64,000 nucleotides of DNA from Adiantum capillus-veneris. Its lineage: Eukaryota; Streptophyta; Polypodiopsida; Polypodiales; Pteridaceae. Positions 1 to 9,614 of the stretch are shown here, piece by piece. The stretch is from the NCBI GenBank assembly GCA_014529385.2, contig CM043958.1, forward strand, positions 77,626,669 through 77,690,668, written 5' to 3'. How positions within the stretch are numbered: position 1 is the stretch's first letter; each line of letters begins with the position of its first letter. Made by a program: the position numbers and the translations under genes. The notes under the pieces were generated by a model that was given only the letters and a program-made list of their open reading frames with translations, made no database searches and was not told the DNA's origin.

Positions 1-1700
1 CCCCTATCATCCTTGGTCTTTTGGCATACCACACATTTGGAAACATACTCTTGTATGTTTCCACTTTCATGGTAGGCCAATTGTATGTCCACTTTCATGG
101 TAGGCCAATAGAAATACGTATTTACTCCTCAAAGAGTAGGTTGAATCCCTTTATGCCCCGCATAAGGAGGAGCATGGGACTCATAATTTACTTATCGCAA
201 AGAAAATGAGTAACACATAGCCTGTTGCCATGGAGAAGATAACCATCCTGCAAAGTGAATGGTTCTTCTTTCTTCCCTAAGGCAAGGACTAAAATTACAT
301 CTTTAAAATCGAGGTCAGTAGCATACTCATCTATCATGGAAGATAGATCTTGTGAGTTGCTATGGACACCACATTGGCCCTTGGCCGTCGTGATAGTGCA
401 TCAGGTACTTGATTGTGCTTGCCAGCAATGTGAGCAATATTAAAATTGATTTGCGAAAAAAAATTGCCCACCTCATTTGTTTGTCAGAGAGCTTGGTTTG
501 CGTCATGAAGTACTTAAGACTTTGGTGATCCATTTGTAGGATGAATTGAGTCCCCAAAGGTAGTGTTTCCATGTATTAAGAGCATGTAGGACAGCTAGTA
601 GTTCCTTTTCGTAGATGCCCAAGACACACTCATCAGAATTGTGTCTTCGACTTTCATATGCTATGGCATGCCCTTCTTGAAGCAAGACTGCTCCAAGGCA
701 ATCTCCACAAGCAACACATTGGACCTCAAATGGTTTTCAGAGGTCCGAAAGTGTAAGCACATGTTGAGAGGTAAGCTTTTGTTTAAGCTTATCAAAAGCA
801 TTTTTCTCCTTGGCAGACCATACGTACTTAACATTCTTCTTTGTCAAGCCATGTAATGGTCCCGCTATTTGGGAGAACTTAGCTATGAAGCATCTATAAT
901 ATGCACACATACTAATAAAGCTTCATAGATCATGTAGATTCCTTGGGTTAGGCCATCCATTTATTACCTCTAATTTTGTTGGATCCATACTGATACCATC
1001 TTGAGAGATAATGTGACCTAAGTATTGAATCTCTTGATGGAAAAATTCACTCTTCTTTGGATTAATGAAAAGTGTATTCTCCCTCAAAGCTTAAAAAATT
1101 ACATGGCGGTGTTGGTTATGTTGGTCAATGGATTTGGAGTAGATGATGATATCATCAAAGAACACTCTAGTAAAAACATATGGTAGGATTGTTAGATTTC
1201 TCCATCAGGTGGTTGAACGTGGCAAGAGCATTTGTCAAGCCAAAAGCCACTTTATAGGTCAATCCGATTGAAGTAGGCCGAGCCTTGTAGCTTATCGAAC
1301 AGATCTTCTACCCGTGGTACAATTTTGATTTCTCCATCAGGCGGTTGAACGTGGCAAGGGCATTTGTCAAGCCAAAACCCACTTTATAGGTCAATCCGAT
1401 TGGAGTAGGCCAAGCCTTGTAGCTTATCGAACAGATCTTCTACCCGTGGTACATGAAATCTGTTTGTAATAATGATACGGTTTAGTGCTTGATAGTCCAC
1501 ACACATGCGGTATGTGCCATCTTTCTTTTGCACTAGAAGGACTGGTGAACAAAAGGAAGAGTAACTAGGCCTCACCATCCCTTTATCTACCAATTCATGC
1601 ACTTGCCTCATAATCTCTTCTTGTTGAGCTTGAGAAACTCTATAAGGAGGCTTATTAGGTCATCATCCCTTCGTTTTGGAGGTAGCTCTCCAAGGATGTC
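1..1700 (-). pseudogene. Ty3/gypsy pol: RT, RNase H, start of integrase (broken)
   Basis: RT begins at about 1611 with the family-typical stretch around PVLLVQKKDGTYRMCVDY. The catalytic FFDD motif is encoded at 1151-1162, within VFFDDIIIYS. RNase H appears at 503-685 with YEKELLAVLHAL and WKHYLWG. Several frame changes separate these blocks, and a 132-bp duplication interrupts RT (see repeat at 1195-1458). In a functional element these domains copy the RNA genome into cDNA and remove the RNA strand. This copy is inactive. Confidence 0.8.
1195..1458. repeat. 132-bp tandem duplication inside gypsy RT
   Basis: Two adjacent near-identical units (1195-1326 and 1327-1458), each starting GATTTCTCCATCAGG and running through the LFDKLQG-coding segment. 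The length is a multiple of three, so the duplication by itself keeps frame. A few substitutions separate the units, so it is not recent. Confidence 0.9.
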
Positions 1701-2064
1701 TTTGATAAAAACATCTTGGATTCCATTTAAGAAATCAGACAACTCTAATTCCTCTTGATCCTATCATCTTTACCTAAAACACAAGGGTCATTAGTGGATT
1801 CTTTGACAAAAATCATGTACGCAAAAATCGAGCTTTTCATTGACTTATCAAAAGCAGGTGAATTAACAAGTGGTATACTATGACCATACTTATTAGAATC
1901 TATATACATGCTCTTTTCCCTGTAAGTGAAGTAGATTCTCCTTTTAGGGAACTTTATGTTGGCAGCCATGCGGTTGAATCATGGTACCCCTAGGATAACA
2001 TCCTCATGTTGAAGAGTGGGGATGAAGAAATCTTTTTTGTCGGCATACCTTTGGACATGAAGCC

Positions 2065-2304
2065 TCAACTTCCCAAGTAAGGGTGTGATGGAGGATTGGT
2101 GTCCCTTGAAATCTCCATCAGCAACGACCGTACTCCCATCTCAAAAGCTTGTATGCCCAACTTGGTGGCCAACTCCTTTGATTTAAAGTTGTGAGTAGAG
2201 CCAGGGTCAAAGAGAATAAGAGCATCATGCTCTCTCACATTTCCCCAAGCATAGGAAAGGGATGAGCCTTTGCAATGAGGATTCTCTCTTGGAGCTTCAA
2301 CCAT
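2065..2304 (-). pseudogene. Ty3/gypsy aspartic protease (retropepsin-like) segment
   Basis: The reading frame contains ALILFDPGSTHNF, which matches the retropepsin active-site region of Ty3/gypsy elements (normally D-[ST]-G). Here the middle residue is P, so the catalytic triad is altered. It lies directly downstream of the zinc knuckle at 2344-2385, as expected for a gag-protease junction. It would process Gag-Pol in an active element. Confidence 0.75.
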
Positions 2305-2343
2305 GGAAGCTCTAGGAGTGTCATTGCATACATTTCTTTTGGG

Positions 2344-3752
2344 GCAAGAACGATAACCATGTCCTTGCTCCCCACACTTAAAGCATTTATGGTCTTTATG
2401 AAAGGCCTCTAATTATTCAAGAACGAGCTTATTTCTACCTTTGTAAGCTCCTTTCCTTGGCTTTGTTGTTGTTGGTGCTGGTGTTGCCTTGGGAAGAGTT
2501 TTGAGCATTGCTCTTCCCTTTAGCTTCAATTCGATCCTTGTTTTCCATGGGCTTGAAATTTCTTCTTGCCCCTTGTTGGAAGTTGATCATTGAAGCAACC
2601 ATAGTGTGGTGGATGACTTTGACGGTAGTGCTAGGCCGTTGTGAGTTGACATACTTGGTCATTTCTTCAGGTAATCTCGTAAAAAAATGTTGTTTTTGTT
2701 TGACAAAGTCTATCCTTTGAAGGACTATAACTTTGAGATGTAAATTCCAAAACTTGTATACATATTTGTGGATAGACTTGTTGAAGAGTAGCTTCAAACT
2801 TCACCATTTGGTGAGCACTTTGTCCTTGGAATCGCTTGCAAGGAATTGCTTCATTATGGAAACTCGTAGAGTTTTCCATGTTTGTGGGGCTTCGCCATTC
2901 ATACGGAGACGGCTATCATTGACAGGCAGACTTTTGGAAGTACATAGCTACATGGCGGAGCTTGGAGGACTCTATGAAGCCCTTGTCTCCAAAGGCCGCA
3001 TTGAACTGTTGGATGAAGGCCAAATCTTTCTCTGTAGCACCAAAGGTGCCATCATAGGTGAGAAAAGAGACGCTCTTTCCTCCCTCCTTGAACTTCTTTA
3101 GCTTGTAAGACATTTTCCAAGCATCATGGGACTTGTGATGTCCTCTCCTCTTGTATTCTTTGGGAGAATAACTGTTGCTTTCATCGAGAGAGGAGGAAGA
3201 TGATGAATATGGAGAATAAGGTTACCTCTTTCTCGTGTTTTTCTTTCTTTGGTTCCTCCCTTCCTTGTCAGAATGACAAGGAGAAGGACTATGCGGCGGT
3301 CATTTCCTCTTAGGAGGAGTTGGTAATCGTTGAGACCGCCGGCTTCTTGGAGCCACATCTTCCAAATCACGTCTTTCTCTTTTAGTGGTTTCCTCTTTTT
3401 CTTCCCGCATCGGAGAGATTCTTATTTTGGAAGTCTCATTAAGAGGCTTCCTAAGCTCTCTCTTGTCTTTGGGAGTTTGAAGGAGGCCATAGGTGCAAAG
3501 TTGTTGGGTAACTTCGATTTGTAGGGCAGGATTTCCCATAGTTTGTTGCAGCCTAGTGACAAGGTAGTTCACAAGCATGGGGGTATTTTCAGTAGCACCT
3601 TCATGTGAAAAATCAAAGCTATCAACATTCATTCTACTCTCTTTATTATTGTCAGCCATCCTAATTAAACTTATGTAAGTAGTACTTTGTGCTTTGGTAC
3701 CCTTAAAACGGTAGCTGCTACCCCTTCTCGACTCTTGAAAATTGGATCTCAA
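2344..3752 (-). pseudogene. Ty3/gypsy gag with CCHC zinc knuckle (frameshifted)
   Basis: Gag is recoverable only in pieces (about 3752-3300, 3370-3098, 3113-2916, 2879-2667, 2797-2435) in shifting frames. The C-terminal nucleic-acid-binding knuckle at 2344-2385 reads CFKCGEQGHGYRSC, a perfect C-x2-C-x4-H-x4-C pattern. Upstream is a charged, low-complexity region rich in K, R, E and N. Gag would form the virus-like particle and package element RNA. The assignment rests on the knuckle and on its position before protease. Confidence 0.7.
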
Positions 3753-4052
3753 GCAACCAAACCCGTGGTTTAGAGATTGTTGATTGCAAAGACTAGTGGA
3801 GAGGGTCTAACAATGCCTGATGGATTATGGTTCCTGCAGAGTTTTCTATTAGCTCAATAATGGTCAAGCCAAAAGCAAGTCCCAAAAGACTCCATTATTA
3901 AGTCTATAGTTCTCAACGGTGTACCTCGAACTAAGTTCTTCCCACCGAGAAAATAGATCCTTGTCTCACTTACCCTCTTGCAATTAACAATTCCAACCTT
4001 TCATGGACAACTTAAGGACCTCTCTTCTTAAGCAAGAAAAGAGAAACCGATA

Positions 4053-4064
4053 GCTCTGATACCA
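4053..4064 (-). other. Primer-binding site of the gypsy element (initiator Met tRNA)
   Basis: Minus strand reads TGGTATCAGAGC, the common plant LTR-retrotransposon PBS complementary to the 3' end of initiator Met tRNA. It sits one base from the TG that opens the flanking LTR at 4066. Confidence 0.9.
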
Positions 4065-4065
4065 A

Positions 4066-4734
4066 TGTAATGGAATTGGACTTGTAACCTGGAAAGTAGC
4101 GGAATTAAGATAATTATAGTGATCATTTTTTAAATAATTCTTCAAGAGCATAAAGAGAAGACTTGATGATGGATAGAAACATATTCATTATACCTAATTA
4201 GCTTGGGATGAACAATACTTTGCAAGAGAGAGAATTAGAGAAGTTGACAACAGTTGAGGATCAGATTTACTTGGAGTTGGTCCGTCCTCCAAAAGGCTTT
4301 TGTATTATAGATTCTCCCATAATGAGAGACTTGGTACAATACAAGCTTTGTGTTCCTTAAGATCTAATCGATGCAATGAAGACGGAAAGCTTCATGCATC
4401 AAAATTATGCCCTTAATCAACTTAATGAAAGCATTAAATTGTCCCCGGCCTCAGTCCCAAGACCTCAAACACCTTCAAAAGTGGAGAGAGCTAGCACGGA
4501 ATGAGGGTAGGAAAGAGGAAGTAGAAGTAACATACAAGAAAGAAGTACCTTCCTCACCATAGATTACTCTTGTAACTTAGCTTAGCATAGTAATATAGAT
4601 GGTAGAGAAGATGAGCATGCCATTGAAGCTTGGCTCTTGGTTGGATTTGCATTCCATAGCCAAGAGTTGTTGGTGTAGACTCAAAAATTCTCAAGCTTGG
4701 AGAAGGAGATGGAGTTTTTTGATTCACACCATCA

Positions 4735-4797
<63 letters not shown>

Positions 4798-4816
4798 AAC
4801 AAGTATCCCAAATCAG

Positions 4817-4848
<32 letters not shown>

Positions 4849-5300
4849 GCGTATTATTTAATTATATCATTTGGATTCTTTGAGAGAAAGAGCTTCATTT
4901 TTTATTTAAATGCATCTAAATTCTCATTGGACCCCTTTAAAGCCTATCCAATAGGATTCAAGCACATCATGAGCGCAAAGGGGAGGATCTTGACGTGTCT
5001 TTTATGCTCTTAAGAGATCATTGAATTGAACACTTCAAGCACTTTAGTCATTTAAACATGACAAGCACCTCAAGCTTGGGAAAGGTTCTCACAAACACCT
5101 TAAGCACCTTAGTCAGCAAGCACGACAAACACCTCAAGCTTGAGTAGGGTTCCCACCTCAAGCTCAACCCCAGCTTGCTTAAGGTCCTAGGTCTAAGGAC
5201 TTTTAACACTAACCTTTAGAGGTCTTTAATGAAGCTAATTCTAAGGTCTCCTAAGCTCAATTACATGCACATGTCTATATTCTACCTCTTGTTCCCATTC
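4066..5300 (-). repeat. Probable 5' LTR of the gypsy element (outer end not fixed)
   Basis: The LTR inner end is set by the PBS: the plus strand starts TGTAATGG at 4066. The outer end cannot be fixed because the partner LTR is outside the window; 5300 is an estimate. The segment holds (TG)n(AG)n at about 4737-4791 and (CT)n at about 4822-4847. No coding sequence is seen. Confidence 0.5.
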
Positions 5301-5783
5301 ATCTCCCCATATTAAATGATCAGTTCAATATGAGAAAGTCTTTTTGGAATAGGTAGATATTAGATTTTATGACAAAAGAGCTTCAACAATCCATGGATCT
5401 AAGAATAAGATGTTTGACTCAATGCTTTATAACGAAGCAACTTTGTGGCTACTTCATTGGGCCACAAAGAAGTTTTACCGCACTTTTTTTGGCATGAAGA
5501 TGTACAAAACCCATCACTAAGTGTGATGCTTGGTACAACAAGAAGCCTTGTTTTGGTCATCTATTTGAGTCTATATGCTTAAGTTATACTCATATATTGA
5601 AGCAACATTGTAGGAAATTTGATGAAAACACTTTGTTTTTTTTCACCGAAAATCAAGCATCACCGTCAAAGGTTGCATAATTTGCAAACTACGCAATTAC
5701 TTGAGATGTTATAATCTTGTAAGATGTTGTGTAGTCTTTTCTTTCATGCTACCAATAGAAAAATCTATGCTTAAGAAACTTGT
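5301..5783. other. Non-coding gap between gypsy LTR and element E1
   Basis: AT-rich sequence with no ORF, repeat or motif that I can assign. It may be degenerate retroelement DNA. Confidence 0.4.
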
Positions 5784-6112
5784 TGTACAGATTAGGGTGG
5801 ATAGATTAGTGAAGCATTAATGGGGTGTGTGTGTGTGTGTGTGCGCGTAATGAAGTAGATAGAGTAGCACAATGTAGACTTGAAATACTCTTGATAATTA
5901 AGCTTAGAATGAGTATACAAGGCTGAATTTAGTGGCTTATTGGGTGGTTGTCTCATAGGATAGGTAAGCATTGATAACATCATCATGTAGGTGTAAAGTA
6001 GCGCAAAAATCACATGGATAGTTAGTCACAAGGGTTTATGCCACATGGGAATTTAGTAGTTTCTCATAGGTTGATGTCATGAGTGGAACCCATGGTAAAG
6101 GTTACCTAACCA
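5784..6112 (-). repeat. E1 3' LTR
   Basis: Starts TGTACAGATTAGGGTGG, contains a (TG)n tract near 5824-5845, and ends TAACCA. It aligns along its length with 14086-14439 with many substitutions and small indels, so insertion was not recent. Confidence 0.75.
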
Positions 6113-6498
6113 TCTCCCCCTTAAAACTAATCTCTAGTGATCCATCTAGGCTTCCTATGGTCCACTGATACATCATGGCTAGTTCTCTATTGGATTCATC
6201 AGCTCATGGTTCACAAGGTGGCCATTTACATCTTGCATAGGTTCCATTTTAAAGTAGTATATCATTTCTTCATTCATTGGAAGTATGCTTGCCGTTTGTA
6301 GTTGTAGTCGTCATTGCCGTCTTCATCTTCATGTGTCGTTGCTTCATTTTCTTACATGTTTCTCATTGCTTCTTCATATGTAGTTTGATCTCTGTTCACC
6401 TTAGGACTCGTATCATGCAAATCAAATGGGACAGTCAACCAATATTTGATATTTTTTTAAATCCTCGTACATTTGTGGTCATTTTTTAGCCAAAAGTT

Positions 6499-6774
6499 TC
6501 ATGCCTTGGTCATGGCTGCTTTGAATTTGTACAAGTGCGGAAAAACTTGTGTTTGAATGCATGGCTTATTGCCACTAGGGATTTTGATAATCTTGGGATT
6601 AAATTTTGCATACATATCATTGTACTTTGGAGAATTAATCTCAACCATATTTTTCTCCCTATAAGCTTCCCCCTTGAAGTTTAAATGTTTTGGTGCTACT
6701 TGGATTTTGACACTCTGTAGATTGGATGATACATACACAAGAAGTTTTGGACAGATTCTCACAATAATTCCCAC
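6499..6774 (-). other. Unassigned 91-codon ORF in E1
   Basis: Open on the minus strand inside E1. It is basic, with many K, P and Y residues, and has no motif I recognise. It may be a chance ORF in AT-rich DNA or a leftover of an internal E1 gene. Confidence 0.2.
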
Positions 6775-6789
6775 ATTATGACTTAACTC

Positions 6790-6946
6790 AACATCATGAG
6801 CTTCTGTGAGGGAGGCACGACATACCTAGCTAAGTACGATTAGGGACAGAGGATCGCCGGTCCGGTGGGGGGGGGCCGGTGGTCCCCTACCCCCAATCGT
6901 ACCTAGCTAGGTATGCGGTGCCTCCATAGCAGAAGCTCATGATGTT
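6790..6946. repeat. Fold-back: about 55-bp inverted repeat around a GC-rich loop
   Basis: Arm 1 (6790-6844) and arm 2 (6892-6946) are imperfect reverse complements, sharing AACATCATGAGCTTCTG, GGAGGCA, ATACCTAGCTA and GTACGATT. The 47-base centre contains G9 flanked by CCGGT. The spacing suits a single hairpin RNA or a small fold-back insertion. No terminal target duplication was found. Confidence 0.8.
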
Positions 6947-7210
6947 ATGCATTGTAGGAAAAACATTGATTCTAAATCTTCTTGTGATACAATGCTTTGT
7001 ACTTGAAGGGAAAGCAAGGCTTTCTTCCTTTGCACAATTTGAAAGAACTCTAGGCCCGGCCCCAGGCGATGGATTCGTGTAGCCACGGGAACCAATGCCA
7101 AAGAGGTAGGTGATCATAAAGGATAGCGACTGATCTTCCAGCATGTTGTTGCTCTGGCCCTTGTTTTGCCGCATGGCTTGCCAACCTGTGCGATCACCCT
7201 TCATGGACAC
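6887..7210 (-). other. 107-codon ORF of unknown origin in E1, possible captured sequence
   Basis: The ORF is more GC-rich and protein-like than its surroundings, with stretches such as KGDRTGWQAMRQNKGQSNN and YLFGIGSRGYTNPSPGAG. I do not recognise a domain. Its 3' end runs into the right arm of the fold-back at 6892-6946. It may be a transduced exon fragment, part of another mobile element, or a chance ORF. No upstream exon or splice signals were established. Confidence 0.25.
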
Positions 7211-7788
7211 CCGTTCACTTCAAATTGCAGGCTGAACTGTGGGGATAACGGGAGCTATTGAAACCCGCCAATGAAGCATTTCGACACGGTGGAGCATGTT
7301 GGCGTGTACAAGAGGAGTACTCCATGGCAGGGCTCCTTGCCTAAAGGACGTGTTGAACGAGGAGGTGCTTAGTGCCGCAAGGTTGACCTGACGAGTAAAG
7401 ATCTCCCACGTGTGCTTGCACTACCTATTCACAAACGCAGGGGAAGACTCCGAAAAAGGCTTTGGCCAAATCCACTTGGCCAGATGCCTTTTATAAACAA
7501 GGCCGACACTAACACGCAGAGGGCGGCACTGCCTGTTGAGAGAGAGAGAGAGGGAGAGAGGGGCTGTAGCTTGCACCTGGAGAAGGGGTGGCCAACCTGT
7601 AAGAACTATAGATAGAAATAGAGAGGGGCAACTTGAGCAGCGCAAAGGGAGGGCAAGCTGGTTGGGCACGGCTTCAAAGAGCAGAGAGGGAGCTCAAAGA
7701 GGTGTTGGTGGCCTATGCTCTGCAGAGGGAGGTTGGGCCGACGTCGAGGATTGGGAAAGGTTTCAGAACGTTGCTTTTGATTGCTTTG

Positions 7789-8000
7789 AGAGAGAGAGAG
7801 AGAGAAAGATACGCTTTTTTATTAGTTAGCCTAAAAAATATACTAAAAAGCCTAAAAGAATGCCTAAATAATGTGTACACAATTTTGATAGGCACCACCC
7901 CTATATCACTACCTGCAAGCAAGCATGCATGCAGTGCCAACAAGGGTCATCACTGAGAGAGAGAGAGAGATAGAGCGAGATCTTGAGTGTGAACGGCAGA

Positions 8001-8054
<54 letters not shown>

Positions 8055-8215
8055 CACTCCTCGCACAGCTGTTATTGGAAACGCTTTGTTTACACAAGCG
8101 CTATTTTTATTACAAAGCCTTAAAAAATAGGTTTAAAAAGCTTTTAAAAAAGCATAAAAAATGTGTACAAGATTTGATAGGCACCATGCCTATATCAGTG
8201 CCTGCTTGCCAACAA
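7789..8215. repeat. Two diverged direct repeats with (AG)n tracts
   Basis: The stretch 7789-7925 (AG tract, then CCTAAAAAATATAC, GTGTACA and GATAGGCACCA) is echoed at about 8005-8215 (AG tract 8004-8050, CCTTAAAAAATAGG, GTGTACA and GATAGGCACCA). The copies are about 290 bp apart. No coding potential beyond microsatellite translation. Confidence 0.65.
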
Positions 8216-8285
8216 AGGGGGGAGATGCCAAAAAAGGTCAAGAGTCTATTAATATGACTCCTTTCACACGGATAGTTCCTCACAC

Positions 8286-8366
8286 ACACCTTATTTTGGT
8301 GGTGATTCAACAACACACCTTATTTTGGTGGTGATTCAACCACACACCTAATTTGGTGGTGTTTCA
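8286..8366. repeat. Three short tandem units with TTTGGTGGTG core
   Basis: Three successive units of roughly 27-30 bp, each with ACACACCT(T)A(T)TTTGGTGGTG(A/T)TTCAA. The first two are almost identical and the third has diverged. Confidence 0.8.
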
Positions 8367-8625
8367 AGCTTCAACAAGCAAAAAAAAGCAAAATTCTTAT
8401 CAAAATCAACTATTTCAATCAAAGCATTAATCTCTCAATATTAATCCAAATCAAGTGTGGATTAATGCATTACGAAGCTCGTGAAAGGGACCTCTACACA
8501 CACATAAGCATGTGTCTAAGGCTTCCAATGAAGTAGCACCAACATAATGTGACCTAAATGCAATGCAACGTACACGCACATGCCAATTAACCTCAATTAA
8601 CATCAAGGGTGGTGGCTCAAGTAGC

Positions 8626-8811
8626 GAATCCGAGAACATGCCCAACATTGCTGATCGAAATTGATTAGGGGTAAGAGATAAGGATCGTAGAGAAGTGATT
8701 AAGAAATATTAATTACCATGCAAGCTCTGAGACCACATGTAGAGATTAGGGTGAATCCGAGAACATGTCCAAGCATTGCTAATTGAAATTGATTAGGGGT
8801 AAGAGACAAAG
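8626..8811 (-). repeat. Tandemly duplicated E1 leader with a second PBS-like site
   Basis: Unit 1 is 8626-8752 (127 bp). Unit 2 begins at 8753, is interrupted at 8811 by Copia-1, and resumes at 14032-14100. Both units contain ATTGATTAGGGGTAAGAGA, AAGAAATATTAAT, a PBS-like AGCTCTGAGACCA or AGCTTTGATACCA, and the first 15 bases of the E1 LTR. The duplication therefore predates Copia-1. Confidence 0.8.
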
Positions 8812-9003
8812 TGAAGGAGTACGAGCGGAAGTGCGACGCGAGAGAGAGTGCGAGAAGAAGAGCACGACGATATGGTGAACTCGCTCTACTGTAATGTGTA
8901 GAGCATAGTGAGTTCTTATTAGGTTTTTACTAAAGAATATGTGTACATACCTGGCGGCCCGCCCACTTACCTGGGCGACCACATTGGGCTTTATACCCCA
9001 ACA
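8812..9003 (-). repeat. Copia-1 3' LTR
   Basis: Begins TGAAGGAGTACGAGCGG and ends TTATACCCCAACA. The adjacent purine tract (minus strand CTTTAAGTGGGAGGT, 9004-9018) is the plus-strand primer site. Confidence 0.95.
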
Positions 9004-9092
9004 ACCTCCCACTTAAAGTCCAATGTGGTACTTTAAGTGTGAGAGAAGCTACTATACAAGCTAATATACAAGAGATGTAGAGAAGTGGTGTA

Positions 9093-9614
9093 CTACCCTA
9101 CACGTAACTGCTTGCGAAAATGCGCAAAGCTCTCTGAGGGAAGTCCTTTTGTAAGTAGATCAGCAGGATTTTCTGTGGTGTGAACTTTGACAAGCTGAAG
9201 TTGCTTATCCTCAAGCATTTCCCTGATGAAATGATACTTCACATCCACATGCTTTGTCTTTGAGTGATAAACTGGATTGCGAGCCAATTGTATAGCACTT
9301 TGACTATCACAATATAACACAGGCATCTCTTCTTTGATTCCCAAATCTGTTACTAGTCGATTAAGCCAAATTGATTCTTTGCATGCCTCTGATGCTGCAA
9401 CATATTCAGCCTCTGTAGTAGACTGAGTAACACAATCTTGTAATCTAGAACGCCATGATACTGCTCCACCAGCCAATGTAAAGACATACCCTGACGTAGA
9501 CCTTCGGTTATCTAAGTCACCTGCATAATCTGAGTCTGTAAAACCATTTACACTTAGTTCCTGACTCCCATAGCATATACGCATACTCTTTGTAGCTTTC
9601 AGGTATCTCAATAT
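9093..9614 (-). pseudogene. Copia-1 RNase H, same frame after the stop
   Basis: Continues in the gag-pol frame beyond the TGA as ILRYLKATKSM and carries copia RNase H hallmarks: GFTDSDYAGD, RRSTSGYVF, TEAEYVAASEA, YCDSQSAIQLA and HSKTKHVDVKYHF, ending ADLLTKGLP. The domain is intact to its C-terminus at 9093, 90 bp from the LTR. It would degrade the RNA strand during reverse transcription. Confidence 0.9.

Larger units (their letters stand above)
1..4065 (-). mobile_element. Ty3/gypsy retrotransposon, internal region, decayed, cut by left window edge
   Basis: On the minus strand the order is primer-binding site, gag, zinc knuckle, aspartic protease, reverse transcriptase, RNase H and the start of integrase, which is the Ty3/gypsy order (RT before integrase). 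Reading frames are broken many times by stops and frameshifts, so the copy cannot encode a full polyprotein. The 3' LTR and most of integrase lie outside the window. The first 200 bases contain a W-P-x-M piece typical of the region after the integrase zinc finger, and a short duplication near 66-109 (CCACTTTCATGGTAGGCCAA twice). Confidence 0.85.
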
